DNA from: Strongyloides papillosus
Lineage: Eukaryota; Nematoda; Chromadorea; Rhabditida; Strongyloididae
Length of the DNA: 64,000 nucleotides
Direction of reading: 5' to 3'
Assembly (NCBI GenBank): GCA_005656395.1
Contig: SRSI01000060.1
Location: 620,001-684,000, forward strand
Shown: in pieces, positions 25,118 to 39,122 of the stretch
Layout: each line of letters starts with the position of its first letter
Position numbering within the stretch: position 1 is the stretch's first letter
The notes under the pieces: model-generated
Told to the model about the DNA's origin: nothing
Database searches by the model: none
The model's input: the letters and a program-made list of their open reading frames with translations, nothing else
Translations under genes and position numbers: made by a program

Positions 25118-27182
25118 GAGAACTATTCCATGTAGTTTTTCTACAATAAAAAGATAAATAATTAAGAATCAAAAATATTATAAAGGTGTAGAATATTGAT
25201 AAATTAAAAATGATAGATGGAAAGTAATTAATATAAAATTGAAAATGAATTGTGATAAAAGAGTAAAGTGACCAATCTGTCATTAAAGGTGATGAGTCAA
25301 ATAACTATTTTGATAGTCAAATAATAGTAGTTTATTTTATTATGAACGATAAACTAGTTATTATTTAAAAGAAAAGAATAAAGAGTCTCGAAATATCGTT
25401 TATTATTTTTGTATTTTCTTTCTTCAATCACTATCTAGCTAAGGGAGTTTGCAACACCAATGTCTAATTTAACATCTAAATATCTTTCTCACCAATTTAC
25501 TATAAAGTTTTATTTGTATTGTAAGATTCTTATCATATATACATATCTAAAGAATAAAATTCACATTAGGGAGGATTAATAAGTTGGTATGATTTTGTAC
25601 TTAATGTTGTTTACACGAATTTTCATAGTAAATAATCTCCTATGAATTTGTACAGCTATCATAAGAGAAGTTAAGTATAAATAATGGCAAATACATATAT
25701 TAATAAACAATCCCCCTTATACAAAAATGAGTAAGTTAATTTAATTTGTTTTATCTACAACAAATATTATAATAATAATTTTGACGACTATACTTTTATT
25801 TACGACAACTAAAGTAAAGAAAACAATACCACCATGGAGAAAGAGTATAAATAAAATACATATGACATTAAATGGCATTTAAATTGTTTGTATAATATAC
25901 AATATTAAATTACAATAAAATTTCAAATGGACTAAAAGAATGAAGTGATTGAAAAGTAGTGTACGGAAGAAGTCTTTTATTGAAGAAGTGTCACACATCT
26001 ATAACAATATCATCTTAAAAGTTTTTATTTTCAATTACCATCTCTTTACGTTTCTATCACTGTGCTATATTAAAATGACAATAAAATAGTTAACCCAAAC
26101 TTTTTAGTATAACACCTTTTCTTAAACATTTATGTGGAAGTAGATCGGTAATAATGTTTTGTTTAAAAAAATGAAATAGTTTAGAAGAATTAAAAGAAAA
26201 AAATACTATTCTCATACCTCAAATCATGTGTTTTAAGAACTAGATTTTGTTATACAAATAATTATTTCCACAAAAAAATTTATACGCACATACAAAACAA
26301 AGTATTATTAAAAATTTTATTCTTTAACACTAATTTTATAATTAATGGAATATTGTCAAGTATTTAAATCGTTTTAAAGTAAAAAAATATATTAACTTTC
26401 AATAAACTTAATGATGTGCATTATTATCACATTATAATAATATCATTTTATAAACATAATTATAATTTTAATTACTTTAATATCACCCAACCATTAACTT
26501 ACCCATTTTTAATACATATAATTTGCAAAATGTACTTTTTTAAATTTAGATAAAAATAACAAAGTACAAAAATGAATAGTAATAATATGTTTAGATTAAT
26601 AACAATATTTATAATTATATAATATGTTTTTTTAAAGGCAATTTCAATGTAATTTAAAATTTTTTTGATAAATGATAATCAAATTATAGAATAACATATT
26701 TTTATACCAGATATTGTTATAGAAAAATATTAACATTTATCAAAGACTTGAAAACACAAATGACCTTGAGAATGATAAAAATATAAAATCATGTAAGAAA
26801 AAGATTGCCATAATCATTCATAAAATTTTAATCGTATTGTTCCCTGTTTAACTTTAGAATAAAGATATTAATCGTATAATATTTTTTTTATTATTTTATA
26901 TAAATCATCTTGTTTTAAAAATAAAAAATTTATATATAAGGATATTTACAGAATTCATGTAAGTGTAAAAATTTATACGTTCTTAATAAATTTTTATTTA
27001 TTTCACAACATTCATTCCAATGAAATATTATAATTAAGCAATATTATGAAGTTGGTCATTAACTAAATGTAATCATTTATCTTCATTTCCTTGACCTTAT
27101 TTTAATCATCCACTATTTGGTACTTATAGATAGTATTACGTCTTCTTTAGCTTTATAAATATTTAATTTTACAAATAATTTT
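25118..27182. other. AT-rich intergenic DNA between divergent genes
   Basis: This lies between a minus-strand gene on the left and a plus-strand gene on the right, so both promoters should be here. I see no specific motif beyond scattered TATA-like runs. Confidence 0.5.
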
Positions 27183-27184
27183 AG
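27183..27184 (+). promoter_or_regulatory. candidate trans-splice acceptor AG
   Basis: AATTTTAG ends six bases before the ATG at 27191, with leader GTTAAT. This fits a spliced-leader acceptor. Confidence 0.45.
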
Positions 27185-27190
27185 GTTAAT

Positions 27191-28794
27191 ATGAAATTCT
27201 CAATATTTTATACAACTCTTCTAATTTTCTTAACTATTCAATGGACAATTGGTGAACCTGATGAAATTGCTAAAGAAATAAACAACGAAGTTAAAAAATT
27301 TGTTACTGAAGCTGGTGAAAAAGTTAATAAAGAAATAACACAAAAAATTAATGAAAATAATCAAGAACCATGCACTAGTGAAGATTGCTCAAATAACGGT
27401 AGTTGTATTGGTACTAAACAACAAAAATTTTGTATATGTAATTTAGGATTTGCTGGTGATGATTGTAGTGAAAGTAAGATTATACTTTAAATATCTTTTT
27501 AGCTTCATATATTTATTTTAAGGATTATGTGATCCAGCAGTACAATGTAATGGACGTGGAATATGTTTTGGAACTACTAAAAAGTTCACATGTATGTGTG
27601 GGTTAGGTTTCACAGGGGAAGCTTGTGAAAAGAATGTCAAAGTATCTGATGAGAAAGAAAGTAATAAAATTAACTTAATTTAAACATTGTACAAATTTTT
27701 ATAGTAAAAATTTTTGAATAATGATGTTTATGTGCAAAAAAATAGTTTTATTAATAAATATTCTTTACCTTCATTTATTTCACATATTATTTCTAAAATT
27801 CATTTGTCTTTAGAAAGGAGATATTAAATAATAATACCATTGCTTTTTTTATATTTTTATATCACGTCTATTGAATATGCACTTGTTATTTATTGCTAGA
27901 AAATCTTCATGAAAATAAAATTTAAAGTGTTGAGGTATAGTTATAAAAAGTTAACGTAAAACATCCTTTTTGTTGATTTTAAACGTCATCAAAAGGGAAG
28001 GAATAAAGTTTTAGTTACTTAATATTTAATAACAACAATGTTATATGTACAAGGAAGTTATTTGTTAATATTTTTTTAAAACATTTTTATTTTGGGCAAA
28101 CAATAAATTTATTTGTATGTCTCTACACAGATCACCAGGACTACCCCTGATATTTTTGTTATATTTTTATAAGAATTTTTTTCACACCTATATAAACAAT
28201 ATTCCTAAACATGACTTCTAAATAAATTAAAATGTAAAAGACGAGTATATTCTAAATTTAACATATATAAATATATATCTTATAAAATTTTTATTTATCC
28301 AACATTTCGTTATATAACTTATAAATTTTGGAAAAAAGTATTCCACTTTTCATTATTTGTAGAGAGTTTCTTTTATTTTCATCCTATTGATATGGAGTTG
28401 AAGCATAACAACTTATTTCTAAATAACATTCAAGATAATGATATCAATGCTGAACAACGTCTTTCATCATTTATGCGTGCCCGTAAGCGTAGTATTATTG
28501 GAAATGGTTTTGTTATGGAAAGTAAGTGTTAAAAATCAACACATACAATTGGTAATAAAATTAAATGAACTATTTATAGAGAAGGATAATGATGAGGTAA
28601 CTCTTCATATTGTTGATAGAAAAAATTCTGAGTCCAGTTCTGTTACCACAAAAGTTCCTTATGCTCCATTACACAAATTGTCTGCTCCAATTGAAGCAAA
28701 AGAACATTTCCAACTATTAAAAGATTTAATGAATCATGGAAAAAATTTGGTAAAAGAAAGTGGTGAAAGTAATGAAAATATTAAACAATCTTAA
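27191..28794 (+). CDS. secreted protein with two EGF-like modules and a furin-like site
   Basis: There are four exons, 27191-27473, 27523-27660, 28363-28521 and 28580-28794, all joined in phase 1, giving 264 residues. The signal peptide is MKFSIFYTTLLIFLTIQWTIG, followed by a helical charged segment. Two EGF-like six-cysteine modules follow: one from CTSEDC to GDDC, the other from CDPAVQC to GEAC, each with the CxC and GFxG pattern. After a linker comes RARKR, a strong furin-type dibasic site, then about 90 residues ending NENIKQS with no membrane span. It therefore looks like a secreted precursor cut once, not a membrane-anchored EGF ligand. It converges with the GRAMD4-like gene, with 274 bases between the two stops. 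Function is unknown; a receptor-ligand role would be speculation. Confidence 0.8.
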
Positions 28795-29068
28795 ATATAT
28801 TTTTTTTCTTTTCATATTACTTGTATAAAATATTCGCAATATGCATTTATTTTGAAGAGAATTATTTGTTATAGTGAGATAATCTAAGGATGTTACAAGT
28901 AAAAATATACATAATTTAAAGACTTCTACTTTGTTTAATTAAACTTTTATCCATTGATTTTAACTATCAAGAGATAATGCTTAAAGTATTATAAATAAAC
29001 ATTCATGGTACTTTAGTTAATAGATAAAAACAAAAAAAGAAACATCATTGTTCATACATTAACGTCAA

Positions 29069-30695
29069 TCAGTGATTTAATTTTTCTCTCAGTAACGGTA
29101 TCCTTTTAAATGTTTCCATTACAAAATTGAAATTTGTTAAAATATAAAATTTTACACTACCAATATTTTGTTTCCCAAAAATCATCTCAAAAGAATAGTT
29201 TTTAAATGTTAAAATTTTCTTATTCTTATATTTTGTTTTAAGTGCAATTAATTCAGTTAATGGATATATTGTATATTGATACGTTAATTTTTTAAATTCA
29301 AAATATCGAATAATCAAATGACTAAAAGAATAGTAATGAAAATATTAAAAAAATATTGAAACTCACGTTTTCTGGATAAATAAAGTTCCTACTTTGACTT
29401 TGCCATAAAATTTTGCTGATGAAAGAAGAATACAACATCTACAATCTACAAATAAATATTTTAATGATTTTTTGCTTATTAACCATCTTACTAAATTTAT
29501 TTTGGTCATCAATATTTACTAAACAAAATCTTTTTATTATTTTTTTATTAATATCGTTATCAATTACATCATTATTGTTTTTTGAACCATAATATAAAGG
29601 AGTACTTAAAGGGTTACATAATAAATCATTATTCAAACTTTCAACTTTATTATTTCTTCTAATTTTTGGTTTTAATAAATCATTTAGATTCTCTTCTTTT
29701 TTTAATAAAACCAAACAATTTAAAAGATTTTTTTTCTTCCTACAATGTGAATTTTTGTTGTTTTTCATCTTTTTTCTACATCTTTCGATAACATTTCCCA
29801 CATTGCATTGTTTTTCAGAAAGGAAATATGTAATAAAATCTATTTTTTTTGCCGTTTTTGAAAAATTATTCATAAAATAATTTCCCATGAATAATTTAAT
29901 ACCTAAACATAGCATTATAATCATTATAGCATTTTCAAAAGGTAAAAAAAATGATATAAAAAGGAAAAGTGAAATAAATATAACTAATAACATTGTTAAT
30001 TTTTCATTTTGCCATACCAATATACTGTAAAAATTAAGTTATAAAATAATATAAAAAGATATATTTTGTACTACAAATACCTGTTAATTTTTTCTAAAAT
30101 ATTTGACAAATTATAAACACAAAAAAATGTTTTCTGTAAAACAATGTATAACATTTGATGACTTGGTTTTTGATGAAGGGGTGATCTTATTGTCTTTCTT
30201 GGTGGAAAAATTTTAATGTTGAAAAAGGGTATGTTTTTGATAAAATATAAGTAATTCATTGATAATTGAAGAATTGTAAGGAAAAAGATAATCTTTAGTA
30301 GATTTCCATTATATGAAAAATAAAAGAAACAAAGTGTGTAGGTTAAAGATTTAAATGGTTGTTTCCACAATATAATTTCTTTACTTGCTAAAAACGTTTC
30401 ACTTATTGGTTCACTAACTCTTAAGCATCTCCTAATTTCATTTTTTATTGTATATAATTTTTTTTTAGTTATTTGATCTTTATTTTTACAGCTATCATGA
30501 TGCAGGGAGTTTGAAATATTAAAAAAATATTTTTTTATAGCATCCTGATTCCAATTATACTAAGAGAAGAAAAATATTACTTATAAAATAAGTATTCATT
30601 AAATATAAACTTACAGTTTTCATTTTACTACTCTTTATGCATTTATCCCAACCATTTACATTTTTCTTGTTACTAAAAAGATTTTTATTCTCCAT
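29069..30695 (-). CDS. GRAMD4-like protein (membrane hairpin plus C-terminal GRAM domain)
   Basis: Five exons are reconstructed by phase: 30615-30695, 30081-30559, 29450-30024, 29367-29415 and 29069-29321, giving 478 residues. The N-terminal 130 residues are basic. A hydrophobic segment near YTLCFFYFSYNG is followed later by a stronger pair (LLVIFISLFLFISFFLPFEN and AIMIIMLCLGIKLF) preceded by VWQNEK. This resembles the Trp-containing membrane region of GRAMD4. The C-terminal frame gives KVGTLFIQKTHLIIRYFEF, TIYPLTELIALK and a final MIFGKQN..VKFYILTNF, which is GRAM-like. Human GRAMD4 is a mitochondria/ER death-associated protein. The middle (residues 200-380) is Asn/Lys-rich and poorly conserved. 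Confidence in the GRAM call is moderate because the alignment is from memory of the family pattern. Confidence 0.6.
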
Positions 30696-33442
30696 ATTAA
30701 AGTTATTAGGAAAATAAGGTATCTTTTATAACTATAAAAAGTATTATTTTATTATAATTTCTAAATTCTTGGTTTTCATTTACTGTATTTTTAGTTACCT
30801 AAATTTCTTATATGCTTGAATGTATGTCTAAAAAGTGAAAAAATATATAATCTTTTATATCATTTTAACATCTTCTTATTGACAATTTTTTTAGATAACA
30901 ATTTTTCATTAAGTGCAAAAATACTTGTTTTAATTTTTTTTTATATCCTCCTTTATCCAATGTTAATAAATTTAGATGTTATCATGAATTTTCAATTATC
31001 AAATGTTGTTTTTCAATAAAATGTTATTCGTTGGTTATATTCTTTTTATCAAGCAGAACATAAATAATGTATCACTATATTACATAAACTATCAGCAGAA
31101 ATAAATTTATAGCATCTAGTACAAGTTTCAATTTTGACAAATTTTTCAAATACCGAGAAAAATATTATAAAATCACAGGCATTTTAAATATTACCTTTAC
31201 TATAAATACCTTTTACTAAAAAAAATTATCTAGAAATAAAAATAATGATAAATTATTAATTAATAAATTAAAATATATTCATCAATCATTTTTCAAATTT
31301 CCTTGATTTGTTTCATTAATTCATTCATTCAATCTTTTAATATATACGAATTGTATTCCACGATAAATGGAATTGATATCTTTATAATATTGATCAAAAA
31401 TCTTATTGATCACTTTTATGGCAATAGATGATCACTAATATATTTTCATTCATGATAAATAAATGCACATATCTGCATACACTATCAAGTCATGACGATA
31501 AGCGTATTCAGTGTTTCCAATGTTATTTTGTCTCAGTAAAAAATAATGTGAAGTAAAAAAATTTATAATTCATATCTGGGAACTTTTGAGTGTTTAAAAT
31601 CCTTAGCATGTTTATTTCTTGACTTCACCATTTGATATTATTTCTTCAGGATTTATATTTTGATTTCTCTGTGTGAAGAATATTTAAGGACCCTACATAA
31701 CCTGCATTTTGCTACTAAATGTAAATATGCTTTACTCAACAACATTTAATTTGAGTATTACATGTTTTATAGTATAGTAATAATAAAATGAATATATAAC
31801 ATAAAAAATTTATTTTAACAATAATAATTAATACTATTATTACGTTATTAAATTATGTATGAAAAGTAGATTATCTTGTATTTATCAAGACAATTTTAAT
31901 CTATTCTATTCTGCCTAATTTGTTGGTTTTTTCTTTCTATACTCCTCTTTTTTCGTTGCGATGATATAATGCTACCAAATCATGTTTCTGAAACTGTTTT
32001 ATCAGAGAATCATTTCGCAGTATAGAGCTTAGTTGTAACTTTCTTTTGATAAATAATTATATGAAGCATTATATTATATTGTAGAAAATTTATAATTTTT
32101 TCGTTGATTCAATAAACAGTAATTTTTTCATAGTGATAAACAGTTTATCTAATCCGTTTTAAAATTCTTTACAAAGTTTATTTTATCCTTCTTTTGATAA
32201 TCAAAATTTTTAAAATTGAAAGGTCACTTCTTGATATTCTGTTTTTACATACATTCTTGACTTATTTAATGTGTTATACCACCAGCACGGATATGTGTTG
32301 AAGACAAATGTTTGCTCTATTCATAAAATAAAAATGGGAAAGCTTTGTTACGTATACATGACAATGTTTGGATATAAATAAATTATCAATATTATAATTT
32401 GATTACAGATACTTTAATATATTATATTTCATTAAATTTACAGATAAATTTTTTTTTGTTATTTTAATATCTCTAAGATACAAATCAGAAATTTTATAAC
32501 AAAATTAATACAATTATAACTGCACACAAAAAGTATTACATCAAAATGAAGACCACTGTATAAATATTCAGATTCCCTACTATTATTCATATCATTTTAC
32601 CGATTCTACCTATTTTTGGGCTTTTTCATAATCTTTTCTTCCTTAATAACATCTATTAAAATATATCAAAGATTTTCTTCTATAAGATTTTTGTTTTAAA
32701 CATCTTTTAGCTAAATATTCAGACGTTACCTATGATTATTAACATTATGAAAAGCAATATAAGTGCGTTTAATATTTGTCAAAAAATCTGACATTTAAGA
32801 ATATTTATTATCTAAAATATTAAAATACATTTATATAATATTAAGATTAACTTTATTACAATAAAAGCAGTGTCATGAAAATAAAAAAAATTTAATCACA
32901 AAAATATTTTACCATTATTTAAAAAATGGCCCATCATTTTGGGTAAGGGAGTTACTAAATGATAAAAAAAAAGTAGTATACACTTTCTCTAACTCCCATT
33001 GTAGATACCAACAACAGTAAAACATGAGTGAATTTCATTTATCAAAATTTTTAATGTTTTACACTTCTTAGACATTTTCTACGTCATGACAATTAAAAGT
33101 TTTAGATTTTTGAAAGGGAATAATTCCCCCTGATACTAGTTATAAAATATCATTTGAATTCAATATATTTTGGTATATCATATCACAGATCAAAGACAAT
33201 AAAAAATTAATCCCTCATAATATAATTACATTTAAGATTGTATAAATATAATACTATTAAAAAAATATATAAATGAAGAAATTAAATAAAGTTTATTTTT
33301 AGTTTAAAAAAATTGAAAATATGATTGGCTTAAAATAATATACATCGTAAATATTGTATAAAAAGTTTTAAAAGCATAAAAATAGATGTTTTTCGTTTTT
33401 AAACTTGTTAACTTTTTTCTTAAAATAATAATATTGTTTTTT
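30696..33442. other. AT-rich intergenic DNA
   Basis: A 67-codon plus-strand frame at 30816-31019 is hydrophobic low-complexity sequence without splice or start context, and I do not accept it. No other feature is supported. Confidence 0.5.
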
Positions 33443-36400
33443 TTAAATAAAATTATGTTTTTTTTCATCATTATCTAAAGGAGGGAGAGGCCTTGTTGAT
33501 ATAATCGGCATATTAAGTTCAATATGAAGACCATTTGGTGTATGATTTACAAGTTGATAAAGGAATGGAACTATTTGATCATCAATTGTAAAATTCCATA
33601 CAGCATACTCATCTTCAAGGGATGGCCAACTTTCAGTTGAATATTTAACATTATTCTCTGATTCAATATTAAGACGAAAGGTTATGCGACTAATGTTGTT
33701 AAAAATTAATATTTGTATAAATGGTGCTATTGTTAATGCTATTCTTGCTGATATCATCTCACCTATCTCATAAATTCGTGAAGGAGTAATTGAACGTATC
33801 TTTCCTTCATCAATATTAATAATTGAAGCGAGTCTTATAGACCATTCAGTGGCAGAAGGAATCATGTTTTGGGATCGAATTAGACGTATATAATTGAGAC
33901 CATATTGAAAACGATCACCAATAAAAAGTGAATCAATAGGAGATATTTTGGAATCAGCATATTTATGGGGTGAATACTCGTTTTTAACTGATATATCAAA
34001 CCAGTTAATAGAAAGTTCAAAATTGTTATCTGATAACTCGTAACTTCTGCCATTTTCAAGCGAGGAGGCTAACTCATTCATATAATCCATATTTAATCTA
34101 ACAACAACTCCATCCTCAACAATGGATCGATTAATTTTACCATTATTATTTTTTAATGCTCCATCAAAAATAATAAATGTTGCACCGGTACGTTCTCTAC
34201 TTTGTTCAGGTCTTGTAAAAATAGTTGTTGAAAAGTAGCCTCCTTCTTGTTGTTGGCACACAAGATGACTATCAGCATGATAATTAAAATCCAATCCAAT
34301 TATTATCATACTTTTATTAGCTAATACTATTTTCTTAACCTGTTCTTTTGCGTATTTAGGTAACCAAAGATTTATTTTATTGTCTGTTAGTGTTACATAA
34401 CTTCCATATACCTGAGATATTCCATATTTTTGATTTTTAAAATCAATAGCAACTTTTAATATTGTTGTTTGGAATATATCAGTGTAAGTAAAAGGCCTAT
34501 TTTTAAAATTTATAATTGGTGTTGGGTAACAACCGGTATTAAGACCAAGATAGTAAAGTAGACGATTAGGAATTGTTCGTGCCCAATTATATTCTTTTGA
34601 ATAAATAAATGTTCCAATAAAAAAAGGTGTTGTTGGGAGATCAAGATTATGAAAATCATGACTTCTTACAGGATGAAGTAAAATTGAATGGAATCCTAAT
34701 TTGTCCGCTAAATCCTCTTTTATTATATATAATTGCTTCATTCTTTTATATACAAGTCTTATTCCCGTTTTACTTTCATCTTCTTCACAACAATTTTCAA
34801 TACATTCTTCAACAATATCATCAATAACACTTAACATCTCATATGGTACTTTTAGTCTTTCACTATCTTCTTCACTTATCTCCCATATGAATAATATCTC
34901 CTCTATTCCTAAAGTTGTGAAACCTTTCGTATATAAAGATATTCCATGTTTACAATTAAATTGTGATAAACTTTTACATTGTATTATAGCATGAATATTT
35001 CTTCTTACGGCAATTGTCACTCTTTGATTGTCCTTTAATTTAACTTCAACATCCTCATATGAATTTTTATGAAGAATATAATCATCATCAACAAGTATAC
35101 AATAGTCTTTTGATATCAATGAAATGTTTTCTTCTTCAATCCTTGTTTCTCTAATCTTCCTCGATGCTGGTCCACTTTTTCCTTTAATTTTTTTAAGTGC
35201 TCTCCTTTGACTTAATAATGTATTATATACTTGTGGTTGTTCGTTATCATCACCTTCTCCTGGAGCTACACCATCCAAAAATATAACACTTCTCCTTGAT
35301 GTTTGTGGTTGTTCATTATTATCACCTGTCTCTGATTGTTGCTTATCGTTATTCTTAACTTTTAAAACGGATTTTTTTTGTCTTGGAGCACCAGATGGTC
35401 CAGGTTGGATAGATGAAGACTCATCATTCCTATTAAGAACAACTTCATTTATTGATGCAGCTTGTAATTCTGGATCCTCTTGTAATATACCAACAGAAAA
35501 TTGTTCTTTTTCTCTTTTTTCAATCTCTTCTACTCTGTTAATTGTTTTTATACATGATTCACATACTCTGAATTTCTTTGATTCATCATTAGCAAAACGT
35601 AAACTTTTTCTTTGATTACAACATGAATTACATAAAACTCTTCCACATGATCTACAATGATGTCTTCGAAGAAGAAGAGAAAATTTAGTATTGCATAACA
35701 TGCAACTATCGGCTTCTTTATCATCGATCCAAACAGGTTCTATCTTGCCAAGTAATCTTTCACTTTCAGTTAGAATATCAGTGTTAAATTCTGATGTTAT
35801 GTAATGTGTTGATGCAACAACACTCGTTGGTCTAGTTGGACGATGTTGAGGCGTACTTGCCTCTGTTGTCTGGTATTCCTTTGATAAATTCATAAATTCG
35901 TCCATTACATTTGAAGAATTATCATAATATGTTAGTGAATTATCATTGTTTCCATTTTCATTTTGTCGAGGTTGTTCATTGTTAGTTGAAGTTAAATTAT
36001 TTCCTAGTTCATCGATTGTAGCATAGATTACGTCATCAGTTGTAGAAGTGATTTCACTACCAATTTCAAAATTTCCAACTGTCTCTCCATTGTTATTTGT
36101 AACTGATTCTAGGGTTTCACTAACACTTATATTACTGTTGAAAATAATTTTCTCCGGTACAATTTCAACACTCTCTGATTCGTTGTTTGATATGCTATTA
36201 CCATTAACATAATCGAAATTTCTTGACGATTCATTTAAATCCGCCATATTTCCATATACAACTTCCTCATCAACAACATTTTTATCACAATGATTTTTAT
36301 TTACTTTCTTCCTTGAATGATCAATCTCTGCATAAATATCTTCATTATTAGTACAGTAAAGAGAATCACGTATAGGATTATTCTTCTCTTTAAAATCATT

Positions 36401-37149
36401 CTCTTTAGGCTCACTGCCATTTCCAGTTAAATTACTATGACTTTCAGTATTTTCTCCTAAATTTTCATCTTTTTCCTTAATTTCATTCCTTTGATTTAAT
36501 CTTCCTTCAATAATCATTTCAGCAGCTATTTTTGCAGCATCTGTTAAAATTTTATCCATCATAAAATCAACTTCTCGGCAAATTTTATCTTCTATATCAA
36601 TTTTCTTTTCATCAGAACTATCGGAGATGATTTTATTAGTAATATTGTCTTTATGTTGAGGTAATAACAATAAATTTGTTTGAATGATAGTTTGTGAAAT
36701 ATCGTTTTCTACCGGTATTTTTTCTTCCAGCCCCATTAGATTATCATAATCTTGAACTTTTACACTACAATTTTGGTTAAGTGATTCTTCTAGATTTTTA
36801 TCTTTCTCATTTATCTAAAAAGAAATTTAAGTCAAAAAAGAATAGTTTTAATTACATTAGTTTTATTTAATATCTCCATTACTTCTTCACTACTATCTTT
36901 ATTAGATTTATAGTCATGACAATTTTTCTTTCTATCACAATCTAACTTTTTACTCTCACTTTCATTTTCTATTGATAAAATTTTTGTTAGTTTACTTTTT
37001 TGTTGTAACAAAGAAATATCCTTTCTGTCTATTGATACATTAATATTTGTATCATTGTTAATAATTGTTTCTGAATCACTATTTGTGTTGTTAAAAAATA
37101 ATGTATTAGTTTTCTCTTCCAAACATTCCAGTAAATCGTCTAAATCCAT
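33443..37149 (-). CDS. SARA/endofin-type FYVE-domain protein
   Basis: Two exons, 36856-37149 and 33443-36814, join in phase 0 and give 1221 residues. The FYVE zinc finger lies near residues 458-523, with the three hallmark motifs WIDD, RRHHCR (RRHHCRSCGRVLCNSCC) and RVCESC. It should bind phosphatidylinositol 3-phosphate on early endosomes. The long Asn/Glu-rich N-terminal half has no other clear domain. The C-terminal half (about 640-1215) matches the SARA-family C-terminal domain, with segments such as LLHPVRSHDFHNLDLPTT, PFFIGTFIYS, GATFIIFDGAL and NGLHIELNMP. In animals, SARA proteins present Smads to TGF-beta receptors or act in endosomal sorting. Nematodes have a single homologue (SARA-1). 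The 3.37 kb second exon is unusually long for this window. Confidence 0.92.
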
Positions 37150-37174
37150 AATGTTTAGTAATAAATATATTAAC

Positions 37175-37176
37175 CT
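37175..37176 (-). promoter_or_regulatory. candidate trans-splice acceptor AG for the SARA gene
   Basis: On the minus strand, CAATTTTTAG precedes a 25-base leader (GTTAATATATTTATTACTAA then ACATT) and the ATG at 37149. Its first bases, GTTAAT, match the leader of the EGF gene. Confidence 0.35.
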
Positions 37177-39122
37177 AAAAATTGATTATGAAATTTTAAA
37201 TGATAATTTACTTTAATTAATAACATTTAATAAAAAAGACAAAAACTCTGACAAAAAGTAAATCTTTTAAATGATAAAAAAGTGAAAATTAGAAATTGTC
37301 ACGAGTTGAGTAGGATAGTTGATCATCAAATTTCTTTTAAATAAGCAATAACAATATAAAAATCATCATTAAAGTGTTTGGTAATAAAAATTGTAATACA
37401 ATTTACTATATGTAAATTTCTACAATAACAGTCATTTTTTTTGTTTATATAACAAAAGAGGAAATTAAGATAAACAATAAAAAATTGATATTATAAAGCA
37501 CATTTTTATAATTAAATAGGTCACCATTAGTCAAATTTTTTATAAAATCAAAAAAATCTACTAGAGATAATGTAAACTAACATTTAGATACAAAGACAAT
37601 TTATAAACAAGGTTGATTTGTTAAGAAACAAACATAAAATAAAGTATTTAAAAAAATTAATGAAAGTGTCAATAAAATGTTGGACTGTCGCGTCTTCCAA
37701 ATATACATTACTTATTAAAGTACTTTATTATCACTGTAATATAATACTTATCCATAAATAGTATATATACATAAACAATTAAATTACCCCTAATAAATAT
37801 TAAATAAAGCTTTTTTTCTATATTTATGAATAGTAAATTTATGATGTCATACCTTAACTAAAAGATATGAAAAATCTAGAGATTTTAATAATATTTCTAA
37901 TTAATTTAATTTATCATTAATGATGACATGTGTATGACACTTTATAAGTTTTTAATTTTATAACACTGAATATGTTCATTTGTTTATCACTCCTTATAAT
38001 GCTATACAATTTTAGAAAAAATTTATGTATGTATCATTTTACATAGAGTTCCATATGAGATAACGCTTCCAATGAAATATCATACATTAAGGAATGTCCT
38101 AAAATTACTATTTTATATTTCTAAAATTATACTAAAGGTGAATATGTACTTTTTAAAATTCCATTTTACAATCATATATATTTGATTTCTACAAATAAGC
38201 GCTACAGATAAACATAAAAGTATGATTAATTGACGTATAATGTGTGTTGCAGTAAAAGATGCCTTGCTATCAAAAACTTTGATGAAAAATATTTCAAAAA
38301 CTACTAATGATAAATTACATTTTAGTTACATGATTTTTAGATTAATGAAAAGAAGTAGGATTTTTTAAAAATTTAGTAAATATTTAATGGAGCTAAAAAA
38401 TTATTTATATACAATTTTTGGGTGATGAAATTTAATAGCATCAATGAAAGTTTTTTAAATATAAGTATTAGATTGTTTTTAAATAAACAATAATTTACAA
38501 TAAACATATACATTTTTCCTATTCACCAACATATTTCTATTGAATATCAATTATCAATTCAACTAATGATTTTTTATAGTTTTTGTAATAATTTCTATGT
38601 TACTCTAAAAAAATATTGCAATAATATGACAGTTGGTGTTTAATAATATTTAAATAATCAAAGTAAATTCCATTTAAAGTCAATATATGTTTGGAAAAGT
38701 ATATCCTTTGGATTAAACGTCATCAACAACAATGAATTCGTTGATAAAAGATTCTTATAACCTATTTTACTAATTATTTTTTCTAAAATATATTGAAATT
38801 ACCTAGGTTTATATTTAGATGGGGATAGATATCATTGTAGATTTTAGATATCCCTGTAAAAAATAATAGTATTTTTGTAAAAATGTGATAGATTATGTAA
38901 AATTTCTAAAATAAGTAATTTGAAAAGTTTGTTACATTATATTTCAATTGTTAAGCGATCTTCCCCTAATTAAATTTTATTCGTAGTTACATTAGATTGA
39001 TCAATTAAAGTTTTAATTTAAAGTACTTGTTTTTCAACTAATTAAACATGTTTCTAGTTTATAATTTAGTATATTTATATAGGGTTTAATAAACACTATT
39101 CTGGTTAGTAAAACAAGTCCCA
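37177..39122. other. shared upstream region of divergent SARA and TMF genes
   Basis: These 1.9 kb of AT-rich DNA lie between two genes transcribed away from each other. No conserved motif is recognised. Confidence 0.5.

Noticed and set aside
30816..31019. 67-codon plus-strand hydrophobic frame
   Set aside because: AT-rich chance frame in the upstream region of the GRAMD4-like gene, with no supporting signals.
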